From an uncultured Oscillospiraceae bacterium (GTDB lineage Bacteria; Bacillota; Clostridia; Oscillospirales; Oscillospiraceae), in the NCBI GenBank assembly GCA_910587205.1, contig CAJULZ010000088.1, positions 1 through 9,130 of the forward strand: a stretch of DNA of 9,130 nucleotides. Reading direction: 5' to 3'. The translations under genes were made by a program, and so were the position numbers. Of the stretch, positions 1-6,654 are shown one piece after another. The notes under the pieces were generated by a model, which saw nothing but the letters and a program-made list of their open reading frames with translations, did no database searches and was not told where the DNA came from. The first letter of the stretch is position 1. The number at the start of each line of letters is the position of its first letter.

Positions 1-20
1 GCATGAGGCCGCAGCTTCTC

Positions 21-51
21 CCGTCGGAAAAGGCTTTGCCTTTTTCGACGG
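21..51. repeat. Stem-loop downstream of pheT, distal
   Basis: The arms 21-34 and 38-51 pair over 14 positions with one G-T wobble around a TTT/AAA triloop (GGC-TTT-GCC at its tip). It lies beyond the first hairpin after pheT. No T tract follows on either strand, so a classic intrinsic terminator is not shown. It belongs to the triloop mini-hairpin type seen in other gaps of this window. Nothing gene-like is seen in bases 1-99. Confidence 0.55.
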
Positions 52-54
52 TCT

Positions 55-86
55 GAGGGCGGTTTTCCGAAAGGAAAACCGCCCTC
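55..86 (-). terminator. Perfect 14-bp hairpin after pheT, likely transcript end
   Basis: The arms GAGGGCGGTTTTCC (55-68) and GGAAAACCGCCCTC (73-86) are perfectly complementary around a 4-base loop (GAAA on the plus strand). The hairpin begins 13 bases past the pheT stop, where an operon terminator is expected. There is no U tract after it in the pheT direction, so it could instead be a 3'-end stabilising or processing structure. The hairpin is certain; the terminator role is inferred from position. Confidence 0.5.
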
Positions 87-99
87 TGGCTCGCTTGTG

Positions 100-2931
100 T
101 CAGCGCAGCACCGCGCCGCAGTCTTTTTTCAGGGTTTCGAGGATACTTTTGACATCTTCGTCCGCCTCCTCGCTGGTGAGGGAGCGGTCGTCCGCCCGGA
201 GGATCAGGTTGAAGGCCACGGATTTTTTGCCTTCCCCCAGGCCGCTGCCGCGGTAGATGTCGAACAGGGAGACCTCCTTCAGCAGACCCTTGGCCCCGCG
301 GCGGATGGCCGCCTCCAGCCCGCCCACCGGGACCGCCTCATCGCACACCACCGCGATGTCCCGGGTGACGGCGGGGAACTTGGGCAGGGGGGCATACGCC
401 GGGTCGGGGCCCTGGGCCAGCAGCAGCTCGTCGAAGCTCAGCTCCGCGCAGTACAGCTCCCCGTCCACGCCGAAGTTTTTCGCCGCCTGGGGGTGGACCT
501 GCCCGAACACGCCCACGATGTCGCTGCCGCTGTACACATAGGCGCAGCGGCCGGGGTGGTAGGAGGGGTCTTCGGCGCAGGCCGCGAAGTGCACGTCCTT
601 GGCCCGGATGCCTTTCAAAATGGCCTCTACCGCCCCCTTCAGGGTGAAGAAATCCATCCCGTTCCCATAGGCCCCCAGGGTCAAAATCTGCGTCTCCATG
701 GCCAGGCCGTCGTCGCGGCCCAGCTCGTTGACGGCGTCCACTACCGCTTCGGTGAGACCGGCCAGGCCCATGCCCTCCAGCTTCCGCTTGGAACCGGCCA
801 GAATGGGGTCGCCGGCGTCGATCGGCGCGGAGGGGGCTTTGGGCAGGTAGATGCGGCCCAGCTCGTACAGCCAGGCGGATTTGTTCCGGTTGTTCCAGTT
901 GCGGCCCAGCACCTCCAGCATGGAGGGCATGGTGGTGGTGCGCATGATGGAGGTGTCCTCCCCCAAGGGGTTCAGGATCTTGAAGGATTTGCGGTGGGAA
1001 TCGTCCTTGCCCCAGAGGATCTTGTCATAGGCGGAGGGGGAGAGGAAGGAGTAGGTGATGATCTCGCTGTACCCGCAGGTGCGGCACAGCCGGCCCAGCT
1101 GGTTTTCCAGCTTCTGCACCGGGGAATAGCCGCCCTGGGTGGTCTGGCCCCGCATGAGGGTGTTGGGGATATTGTTGTAGCCGTAGAACCGGGCCACCTC
1201 CTCCGCCAGATCCGCCATGCGGCGCACGTCGCCCCGGTAGGAGGGGACGCTGACGGTGAAGCGGTTCGGGTCAACAGCCTGGCTGCCGGCGTTGACGAAG
1301 TCCAGCTTCTCGAAAATCTTGAACATCTCCATGCCGGAGATATCGGTGCCCAGCAGGGCGTTGATCTTGTCCGGCTCCACGGTGAGCTCAACGGGCTGGG
1401 GGACGTGGTTCAGGATGTCGATCACGCCGTCCACCACCTCGCCCGCGCCCAAGAGCTCCACCAGCTCGCAGGCCCGGTTGACGGCGGGCAGGGTGTTCAT
1501 GGGGTCCAGGCCCTTTTCAAACTTTGCAGACGCCTCGGTACGCATACCCAGGGCCAGCGCCCCCTTGCGGATGCAGGTGCCGTCAAAGCAGGCGGACTCG
1601 AACACCACGTCGGCGGTGTCGTCCACGATCTCTGAGTTCAGCCCGCCCATGATGCCCGCCAGGCCCACCGCCCGGCCCTCGTCGGCGATCACCAGGTGGT
1701 TGGCGGTGAGGGTGTGTTCTTTGCCGTCCAGGGTGGTGAGCTTCTCCCCCTCGGAGGCCCGGCGGACGATGATCTTCCCGCCGTTCACGTAGCGGTAGTC
1801 GAAGGCGTGCATGGGCTGGCCGTACTCCAGCATGACATAGTTGGTGATGTCCACGATGTTGTTGATGGGCCGCACGCCCATGGCGCGAAGCCGCTCCCGC
1901 ATCCACTTGGGGGAGGGGGCGATCTTCACGTTGCGCACCATCCGGGCGGTGTACCGGGGCACCAGGTCGGCGTCGGGAGTTTCCACGTCCAAAAGCTCGG
2001 AGAGCACGCCGTCCGCTCCGCCCTTCACCTGGGGGGTATGGAGGGTGAGGGGCTTGTCAAAGGTGGCGGACACCTCCCGGGCCAGGCCGATGACGGACAG
2101 GCAGTCCGGGCGGTTCGGGGTGATCTCGAACTCCACCACGTGGTCGTCCAGGCCGACGACGGGCTTGATGTCGTCGCCGGGCTTGCAGTCCTCGTGGAGG
2201 ACGAAGATGCCGTCGGGGATGCAGTGGGGGAACTCCCGCTGCTCGGCGTGGAGGTCGGCCAAGGTGCAGATAGTATCGGTTTTCTCATTGTAGGCCACCA
2301 TATCGCCCACGTGGACATTGGGGTAGGGGATATCCGGGCAGACGGTGCCGTCCTTTACCATCATGCAGGTGTGGAAGGCGCCGTCCCCCAGGGGCATACA
2401 TTCCAGCACCTGGGCGGCCACCACCGGGCCGTAGATCTTGGCCCCCGGCTGGATGTCCGCCGGGATGGAGGGCTTGGCCGGGTCGATGGGCTTATAGTCC
2501 CCCAGGATGGCGGCGGCGGTGACGGCGGCGTAGGGGAAGTCCCGCTCGTCCAGGCCCAGCTCGTCCAGGCCGCACATCATGCCGTCGGACAGCACGCCCC
2601 GGAGCTTGCCCCGTTCGATATGCTTGCCGCCGGGGAGGGTGGAGCCGTGGAGGGCCACGGGAACCAGGTCGCCCACGTGGATGTTCCAGGCCCCGGTGAC
2701 GATCTGGAGGGGCTCGCCCCTGCCCACGTCCAGCCGGCACACCCACATATGGTCGGAGTCGGGGTGGCGCTCCATGGACAGGATCTCACCCACCACGATA
2801 TTGGATATGTCCGCCCCCAGGTCGGCGGCGCCCTCTACCTTGGAGCCGGACAGGGTCATGGCCTCGGCAAATTCCCGGTCGCCGGCGTTGACCCGGACGA
2901 ACTCATTGAGCCATTTTCGCGATAAATTCAT
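100..2931 (-). CDS. pheT: Phenylalanine--tRNA ligase beta subunit, enlarged
   Basis: PheT is the beta chain of the cytoplasmic (alpha-beta)2 enzyme that charges tRNA-Phe and edits mis-charged Tyr-tRNA. Visible parts are: N-terminal B1 segment with the EMAP-like tRNA-binding OB fold (about 1-130, with VVGEIL at 46 and NIHVGDL at 83); conserved ITPNRPDCLS (270-279); the B3/B4 editing region (about 326-480, with GQPMHAFD and GIMGG); B5 (about 513-590); the catalytic-like core; and a C-terminal FDX-ACB anticodon-binding domain (about 848-943, KFPAVTRDIAVV). Family members are usually near 800 residues. The extra length is mostly an insertion at about 133-236, which resembles a second OB fold, and one at about 703-748. 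The start has a GAGGGG Shine-Dalgarno about 9 bases upstream. It is last in the T-box controlled operon. The identity is certain; the nature of the insertions is inferred. Confidence 0.97.
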   Translation of the reverse strand: MNLSRKWLNEFVRVNAGDREFAEAMTLSGSKVEGAADLGADISNIVVGEILSMERHPDSDHMWVCRLDVGRGEPLQIVTGAWNIHVGDLVPVALHGSTLPGGKHIERGKLRGVLSDGMMCGLDELGLDERDFPYAAVTAAAILGDYKPIDPAKPSIPADIQPGAKIYGPVVAAQVLECMPLGDGAFHTCMMVKDGTVCPDIPYPNVHVGDMVAYNEKTDTICTLADLHAEQREFPHCIPDGIFVLHEDCKPGDDIKPVVGLDDHVVEFEITPNRPDCLSVIGLAREVSATFDKPLTLHTPQVKGGADGVLSELLDVETPDADLVPRYTARMVRNVKIAPSPKWMRERLRAMGVRPINNIVDITNYVMLEYGQPMHAFDYRYVNGGKIIVRRASEGEKLTTLDGKEHTLTANHLVIADEGRAVGLAGIMGGLNSEIVDDTADVVFESACFDGTCIRKGALALGMRTEASAKFEKGLDPMNTLPAVNRACELVELLGAGEVVDGVIDILNHVPQPVELTVEPDKINALLGTDISGMEMFKIFEKLDFVNAGSQAVDPNRFTVSVPSYRGDVRRMADLAEEVARFYGYNNIPNTLMRGQTTQGGYSPVQKLENQLGRLCRTCGYSEIITYSFLSPSAYDKILWGKDDSHRKSFKILNPLGEDTSIMRTTTMPSMLEVLGRNWNNRNKSAWLYELGRIYLPKAPSAPIDAGDPILAGSKRKLEGMGLAGLTEAVVDAVNELGRDDGLAMETQILTLGAYGNGMDFFTLKGAVEAILKGIRAKDVHFAACAEDPSYHPGRCAYVYSGSDIVGVFGQVHPQAAKNFGVDGELYCAELSFDELLLAQGPDPAYAPLPKFPAVTRDIAVVCDEAVPVGGLEAAIRRGAKGLLKEVSLFDIYRGSGLGEGKKSVAFNLILRADDRSLTSEEADEDVKSILETLKKDCGAVLR

Positions 2932-2967
2932 CTATAAAAACCCCTCTTTATGATATAGTTGTCACGC

Positions 2968-3045
2968 TGCGAAGCGGTCAGGACGTTCGGTCGCTTTCCT
3001 TGCGGCTCGCTTCGCAAACAGAAATGCTTCGCATTTCTTGGTTTG
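2968..3045. repeat. Nested inverted repeats in the pheS-pheT gap
   Basis: The 168-base gap between pheS and pheT has no credible ORF. It contains TGCGAAGCG (2968-2976) complementary to CGCTTCGCA (3008-3016), and a second hairpin: AGAAATGC (3020-3027), loop TTC, GCATTTCT (3031-3038), extended by CAAAC (3015-3019) with GTTTG (3041-3045) past a 2-base bulge. The two structures overlap at 3015-3016. The appearance is that of a small palindromic interspersed (REP-like) element within the operon. It could affect pheS/pheT mRNA stability or stoichiometry, which is inference. Confidence 0.6.
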
Positions 3046-3099
3046 TAAAGCTCGCTCCAGTCCAAGCTTCCTCACTATCCGCTTCTCCGCGTTTCTGCC

Positions 3100-4125
3100 T
3101 TAGAACTGTTCCAAGAAGCGCACGTCGTTCTCGAAGATCAGCCGCAGGTCATCGATCTTGAAGCGGCGCATGGCGGTGCGCTCCAGGCCGAAGCCGAAGG
3201 CCCAGCCCGACCACACCTCCGGGTCGATGCCCGCCATCTCCAGCACCCGGGGGTGGATCATCCCCGCGCCCAAAAGCTCGATCCAGCCCTCCCCCTTGCA
3301 GGTGGGGCAGCCCGCCCCGCCGCACTTGTGGCACTGCACGTCCACCTCGCAGGAGGGCTCGGTGAAGGGGAAGTGGTGAGGGCGGAAGCGGGTGACGGTA
3401 CCCGCGCCGAACAGCCGCTCCGCCACCACGTTCAGCGTGCCCTTCAAATCCGCCATGGTCACGCCTTTGTCGATCACCATGCCCTCCACCTGGTGGAACA
3501 TGGGGGAGTGGGTGGCGTCCACCTCGTCCTTACGGTACACCCGGCCGGGGGCGATGATGCGGATGGGCAGCTCCATGGTGTCCATGGCCCGCACCTGCAT
3601 GGGGCTGGTCTGGGAGCGGAGCATCACCCGTTCGTCCCGGTCAAAATAAAACGTGTCCGACCAGTCCCGGGAGGGGTGGCCCTCCCCGGCGTTGAGCCGG
3701 TCGAAGTTCAGCTCCGCCAGCTCCACCTCCGGGCCGTCCAGCACGGTGAAGCCCATGCCGATGAAGATCTCCTTCATCTCCTCCAGTGCGGTGTTCATGG
3801 GGTGGCGGCGGCCGATCTGGACCACCTTGCCGGGGATGGTCACGTCCACCGCCTCCGCCCTCAGCTTGGCGGACAGGGCGGCGGCCTCCATCTTCTTGGA
3901 GGCGGTTTCCAGCGCCCCCTCCAGCGCGGCGCGCACCTCGTTGGCCAGAGCCCCCATGGCGGGGCGCTCCTCGGCGGTGAGCCTGCCCATCTGTTTGAGC
4001 ACCGCCGTCAGCTCGCCCTTCTTGCCCAGGTATTTCACCCGCAGCTCGTCCAGGGCGGCGGCGTCCTTCACGCCGTCGAAGGCGGCAAGGGCCTCGGCGC
4101 GGATTTTTGCTAATTGTTCTTTCAT
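3100..4125 (-). CDS. pheS: Phenylalanine--tRNA ligase alpha subunit
   Basis: PheS is the catalytic alpha subunit, which activates phenylalanine with ATP and transfers it to tRNA-Phe in complex with PheT. The 341 residues match the family length. It has an N-terminal helical arm (about 1-90), then the class II core with LRSQTSPMQVR (169-179), motif 2 around GRVYRKDEVDATHSPMFHQ (194-212), FRPHHFPFTEPSCEVDV (247-263), and motif 3 GFGLERTAM (311-319). A CxxC-x4-CxxC knuckle (Cys265, 268, 273, 276) is a possible zinc site, as in some Firmicute homologues. An in-frame extension to 4185 exists, but the ATG at 4125 has AAAGGAG nine bases upstream and gives the usual MKEQLxxI start. It lies 37 bases after the DUF2500 gene, so the two are cotranscribed. 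Confidence 0.98.
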   Translation of the reverse strand: MKEQLAKIRAEALAAFDGVKDAAALDELRVKYLGKKGELTAVLKQMGRLTAEERPAMGALANEVRAALEGALETASKKMEAAALSAKLRAEAVDVTIPGKVVQIGRRHPMNTALEEMKEIFIGMGFTVLDGPEVELAELNFDRLNAGEGHPSRDWSDTFYFDRDERVMLRSQTSPMQVRAMDTMELPIRIIAPGRVYRKDEVDATHSPMFHQVEGMVIDKGVTMADLKGTLNVVAERLFGAGTVTRFRPHHFPFTEPSCEVDVQCHKCGGAGCPTCKGEGWIELLGAGMIHPRVLEMAGIDPEVWSGWAFGFGLERTAMRRFKIDDLRLIFENDVRFLEQF

Positions 4126-4134
4126 GTGCATAAA

Positions 4135-4141
4135 CTCCTTT
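4135..4141 (-). promoter_or_regulatory. Ribosome binding site that fixes the pheS start
   Basis: AAAGGAG on the minus strand lies nine bases before the ATG at 4125. An ATG six bases earlier (4131) would leave only three bases of spacing, and the ATG at 4185 would put the site inside the coding region and overlap the preceding gene. Confidence 0.8.
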
Positions 4142-4162
4142 GATGTTGGTTGTTGTGCTTTG

Positions 4163-4507
4163 TCAGTACCGGGGCTCAAAGCCAAGATAACGGGTGCCCT
4201 GGAAGGTCAGACGTCCCCGGTCACCCTCCGCAAGCGTCCTGTATTCCCTGCCGGAGACGGAAAACTTCAGCTGATCGCCACTTTCCACTTGAAACGTGAC
4301 GATGCAGTCGGTGGTGGTGTGAAAGCCGTGGGCGCTGGTGGGATCCCCGGCCACGGGCTGCTGGGTGGTGTGGGTGCGCCTGGATACCACAACGGCCTCC
4401 ACCGTAAGGCGGGGGGAATTGTTGTTTTGCACCCACTGGCGGACAATAGAAACGGCGACAAACATGAAAACCACAAAAAATGCCACGCTCGTAAACTCGA
4501 ACATCAT
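4163..4507 (-). CDS. Small membrane-anchored DUF2500-type protein
   Basis: This 114-residue protein has one hydrophobic N-terminal segment (about 5-22), a short polar stretch with NNN (28-30), then a beta-rich soluble domain: LTVEAVVVSRRTHT (34-47), TDCIVTFQVESGDQLKFSV (66-84), EGDRGRLTFQGTRYLGFEP (94-112). This arrangement, with a membrane anchor followed by an E/A-VVSKR strand and a closing G-T-R-Y-LGFE motif, fits the DUF2500 family. The function of that family is not known. The start at 4507 follows AGGGGG by five bases; an ATG directly after it (4504) is equally possible. A longer ORF reaching 4681 runs through the T-box leader and is not real. It is the first gene after the Phe T-box and so should be induced with pheST. 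Confidence 0.8.
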   Translation of the reverse strand: MMFEFTSVAFFVVFMFVAVSIVRQWVQNNNSPRLTVEAVVVSRRTHTTQQPVAGDPTSAHGFHTTTDCIVTFQVESGDQLKFSVSGREYRTLAEGDRGRLTFQGTRYLGFEPRY

Positions 4508-4524
4508 ATCAGCCCCCTGACTGC

Positions 4525-4564
4525 AAAATAAAAACCCTTCACCCCCGTAACTGGGGACGAAAGG
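4525..4564 (-). terminator. Intrinsic terminator of the T-box leader
   Basis: On the minus strand CCTTTCGTCCCC (4553-4564) can pair imperfectly with the segment GGGGGTGAAGGG (4535-4546), followed by a T-rich run TTTTTATTTT (4534-4525). The 5' arm also overlaps the conserved part of the T-box antiterminator side, as expected for mutually exclusive terminator and antiterminator. Read-through leads directly to the DUF2500 ribosome site. Confidence 0.88.
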
Positions 4565-4763
4565 CAACCCTTCCGCGGTACCACCCGCATTCGCACAGGA
4601 TCTCCCGCGCGCACTCAAAGCCATGTAACGGCGGCAAACCGTCCCGCTCTCGCGGGCCGCTCCCGGGCGAACAAGCGGCACGCACCAGGGCGGCTCTCAG
4701 CCGGTGACCGCCCCTCTCTTGGACTGCGCAAGCCCGCCATTTTCCCGTTCAACGCATTTCGCT
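4525..4763 (-). promoter_or_regulatory. T-box leader, Phe-specific (UUC specifier)
   Basis: On the minus strand the leader shows the T-box hallmarks in order: AGAGAG near 4714-4719 and GGCTGAGAGCC (4692-4702) of Stem I; the specifier region TTGTTCGCCCGGGAG, whose central TTC (4669-4671) is a Phe codon in the usual place before a xCCxxGGAG segment; CGTTA (4626-4630) of the Stem III region; and the T-box sequence GCGGGTGGTACCGCGG (4573-4588). Terminator and U tract follow. Known T-box biology predicts that uncharged tRNA-Phe binds the specifier and the UGG bulge, stabilises the antiterminator and lets transcription run into the DUF2500 gene, pheS and pheT. The 5' end is estimated from the promoter. 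Confidence 0.93.
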
Positions 4764-4769
4764 TTCCCT

Positions 4770-4798
4770 TTTATATCATATTAAAAATTAAAATGCAA
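4770..4798 (-). promoter_or_regulatory. Promoter of the pheST operon
   Basis: On the minus strand, TTGCAT (4798-4793) is separated by 17 bases of A/T-rich DNA from TATAAA (4775-4770). This places transcription start near 4763, just upstream of T-box Stem I. The -35 is a weak match; an alternative -10, TATGAT, overlaps it. Confidence 0.65.
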
Positions 4799-4871
4799 GG
4801 GGGAAAACGCCGATTGATCGAATTCTCCCCGCCGCAGCACAATAATACAGTTGAAATGCAAGGGAGAAAAC
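4791..4871 (+). repeat. Pair of 18-bp direct repeats between divergent promoters
   Basis: AAATGCAAGGGGGAAAAC (4791-4808) and AAATGCAAGGGAGAAAAC (4854-4871) agree at 17 of 18 positions and start 63 bases apart. The first covers the -35 of the pheST promoter; the second covers the -35 edge and spacer of the nnr promoter. This could be an operator for a shared regulator or a chance/duplicated segment. The repeat itself is seen directly. Confidence 0.6.
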
Positions 4872-4879
4872 CGTATAAT
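4851..4879 (+). promoter_or_regulatory. Promoter of nnr
   Basis: TTGAAA (4851-4856), a 17-base spacer, and the perfect TATAAT (4874-4879) form a near-consensus sigma-A promoter. Transcription should start near 4886, leaving a leader of about 45 bases before the nnr start. It points away from the pheST promoter. Confidence 0.82.
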
Positions 4880-4930
4880 GAGGAAAAACAAGGGCCCCAT
4901 ACCGACGAAGCCGGAACAGGAGGATACCAT

Positions 4931-6508
4931 ATGAACTTGTATACCGCCGCCCAGATGGGGGAGGCCGACCGCCGGACCATTGAGGAGCGGGGCGTCCCGT
5001 CCGCCGAGCTGATGGAAAACGCCGCGCGCGCCGTGGTGCGGGAGGTGCGCGCCCTGCCCATCCCGGGACCGGGTTTCCGGGACGGCCCCACCGCCTGGAT
5101 CACCCGGGACGGCCGGGAGCCGACGCCGGAGGAGCAGGCGGAGTTCTGGGCCATGCGGCGGCGCTCCGCCGTCGTGTACTGCGGCCCCGGCAACAACGGC
5201 GGGGACGGCGTGGCCGCCGCCCGGATGCTGCTGGAGGCGGGCTGGCGGGTGAAATGCGTGCTGGTGGGCGAACGGGAGAAGATGACCGACGGCTGCCTGG
5301 AGATGGAGCGCCGCCTGTCGGAGGCCGGAGGAATGCTGGAGGAGTTCGGCGCCGGGGACTGGGGCGAGTATGTGGGCTACGACGTAGCCGTCGACGCGCT
5401 GTTCGGCGTGGGGCTGCGGGGCGAGCTGGGGCCCGACGCGGCGCAGGCGGCGCGGCAGATGAAGCAGTCCGGCTGGGTGGTGGCGGTGGACGTGCCCAGC
5501 GGCGTGCGCGCCGACACCGGCGAGGTGATGGGCGCGGCGGTGAAGGCGGACGTGACCGTCACGTTCTCCCGGGGTAAGCCGGGGCTGTACGTGGGCCAGG
5601 GGGCGGCGCACAGCGGACGGGTGGTCATCGCCGGCATCGGCATCCCGGACGATGTGTACCCGGAGGGGAAGGACTGCCTGGCGGTGCTGGTGGGGCGGGA
5701 AGACGTCTCCCTCCCGCCGAGGCCCGCGAACGCCCACAAGGGGGAGTTTGGGAAGTTGTTTATCCTGGCCGGGAGCCGGGGGTACACCGGCGCGGCCTGC
5801 CTGGCGGCCGGGGCCGCCGTCCGGGGGGGCGCGGGGCTGGTGACGCTGGCCGTGCCTGGGGACGTCTACCCCATTGTGGCCGCCAAATGCTGCGACGAGG
5901 TGATGGCGCAGCCCTGGCCGGAGGACGACGGCGAGCTGGTTGAACGGGCAAAGGGCTGCACCGCGGCCGTCATCGGCCCCGGCCTGGGCCAAGGGGAGCG
6001 GGCCGAGCGGCTTGTCCTCAGGCTGATGAAGGAGCTCCGCTGCCCTGTCATTTTGGATGCGGACGGTCTAAATATCATTTCCCGGCATATCCATGTATTG
6101 GACGAGCGGGAGGGGCCGGCCATCCTCACCCCCCACGACGGGGAGTTTGCCCGGCTGTCCGGCTGCGGGCTGCCCATCGCCGACCGGCTGGGCGCGGCCC
6201 GGGGGTTCGCCCAGGCCCACCGCTGCGTGCTGGTGCTCAAGGGGTGCCGCACCGTCACCGCGTCCTGGGTCGGCCCCTGTGCCGTCAACCCCACCGGCAA
6301 CCCCGGCATGGCCAAGGGGGGCAGCGGCGACGCGCTGGCGGGGCTGATGGGGGCGCTGGCCGCCCAAAAGCTGGCGGACGCGCCGCTGCTGGCGGTGTGG
6401 CTCCACGGCCGGGCCGGGGATCTGGCCGCCGCGGACAAGGGGGAGTACGGGATGACCCCCTCCGATTTGATTGAACAGATTCCGTACGCGATGAAGGAAT
6501 TGGTTTGA
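4931..6508 (+). CDS. nnr: Bifunctional NAD(P)HX epimerase / ADP-dependent NAD(P)HX dehydratase
   Basis: This cytosolic repair enzyme restores hydrated NADH and NADPH: the N-terminal domain interconverts the R and S epimers and the C-terminal ribokinase-like domain dehydrates the S form using ADP. The protein has 525 residues, close to the usual length of about 500-520. Epimerase marks: GPGNNGGDG (85-93), Asp155 in VDALFG, and VPSGV (188-192). Dehydratase marks: HKGEFG (269-274), GSRGYTGA (281-288), DADGLN (376-381), TPHDGE (400-405) and NPGMAKGGSGD (457-467), whose last Asp is the expected catalytic base. An insertion of about 35 residues (about 41-77) separates the first helix from GPGNNGGDG. 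The ATG at 4931 has AGGAGG (4918-4923) seven bases upstream; an ORF extension to 4793 includes the promoter and is rejected. Genes of this type often lie near acpS and alr in Firmicutes. Confidence 0.96.
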   Translation: MNLYTAAQMGEADRRTIEERGVPSAELMENAARAVVREVRALPIPGPGFRDGPTAWITRDGREPTPEEQAEFWAMRRRSAVVYCGPGNNGGDGVAAARMLLEAGWRVKCVLVGEREKMTDGCLEMERRLSEAGGMLEEFGAGDWGEYVGYDVAVDALFGVGLRGELGPDAAQAARQMKQSGWVVAVDVPSGVRADTGEVMGAAVKADVTVTFSRGKPGLYVGQGAAHSGRVVIAGIGIPDDVYPEGKDCLAVLVGREDVSLPPRPANAHKGEFGKLFILAGSRGYTGAACLAAGAAVRGGAGLVTLAVPGDVYPIVAAKCCDEVMAQPWPEDDGELVERAKGCTAAVIGPGLGQGERAERLVLRLMKELRCPVILDADGLNIISRHIHVLDEREGPAILTPHDGEFARLSGCGLPIADRLGAARGFAQAHRCVLVLKGCRTVTASWVGPCAVNPTGNPGMAKGGSGDALAGLMGALAAQKLADAPLLAVWLHGRAGDLAAADKGEYGMTPSDLIEQIPYAMKELV

Positions 6509-6509
6509 A

Positions 6510-6547
6510 GGGGGTGACCCCGGCACCGGCGAAGCCGGGACGGCGCG
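6510..6547 (+). repeat. 38-bp direct repeat, copy 1
   Basis: This segment starts right after the nnr stop codon and is repeated without mismatch at 6652-6689. It contains two small palindromes: GGGG-TGA-CCCC and CCGGC-GAA-GCCGG. The latter carries the GCGAAGC mini-hairpin core (6529-6535). Confidence 0.9.
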
Positions 6548-6563
6548 GATGCGCCGCACAAGC

Positions 6564-6654
6564 GTTTTCGCGAAGCGAAAACCTTGAAACCGCCGGAATT
6601 CAGTTCCGGCGGTTTGGGATGAATTGGGGTCCCCATCGGGCGGGCCCGATGGGG
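6564..6654. repeat. Cluster of three perfect hairpins between the 38-bp repeats
   Basis: Three back-to-back palindromes: GTTTTCGC-GAA-GCGAAAAC (6564-6582), AAACCGCCGGAA-TTCAG-TTCCGGCGGTTT (6587-6615), and CCCCATCGGGC-GG-GCCCGATGGGG (6631-6654). With the flanking 38-bp repeats they fill nearly all of the 217-base nnr to lipoprotein gap. No ORF with a ribosome site is seen here. The layout resembles a composite REP/BIME-like or miniature mobile element; no transposase is present. Confidence 0.75.
6587..6615 (+). terminator. Possible nnr transcript terminator
   Basis: A perfect 12-bp stem with a 5-base loop, ending in only three T residues before GGG. It could end the nnr transcript or be part of the repeat element. 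No separate promoter for the downstream genes was recognised, so complete termination is doubtful. Confidence 0.35.

Noticed and set aside
97..2925. Long plus-strand ORFs (97-1635 and 1696-2925) opposite pheT
   Set aside because: They are rich in Gly, His, Val and Gln without any family motif, as expected from the antisense of GC-rich coding DNA. The minus strand holds the complete pheT.
4126..4185. Extended pheS start giving 361 residues
   Set aside because: The extension lies upstream of a good AAAGGAG site and overlaps the stop of the DUF2500 gene; the added residues do not match the family.
4508..4681. N-terminal extension of the DUF2500 ORF to 172 residues
   Set aside because: It would translate the T-box sequence, terminator and Stem III region, which are RNA structure. 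The membrane segment and ribosome site support a start at 4504-4507.
4901..4917. Similarity of the nnr leader to the 38-bp repeat (15 of 17 bases, compare 6525-6541)
   Set aside because: The match is short and GC-rich, the stem of the repeat is broken by one change, and chance is a fair explanation.
4793..4930. N-terminal extension of nnr to 571 residues
   Set aside because: It includes the nnr promoter and part of the pheST promoter. The ATG at 4931 has AGGAGG at good spacing and begins the usual MNLYTAAQMGEAD start.
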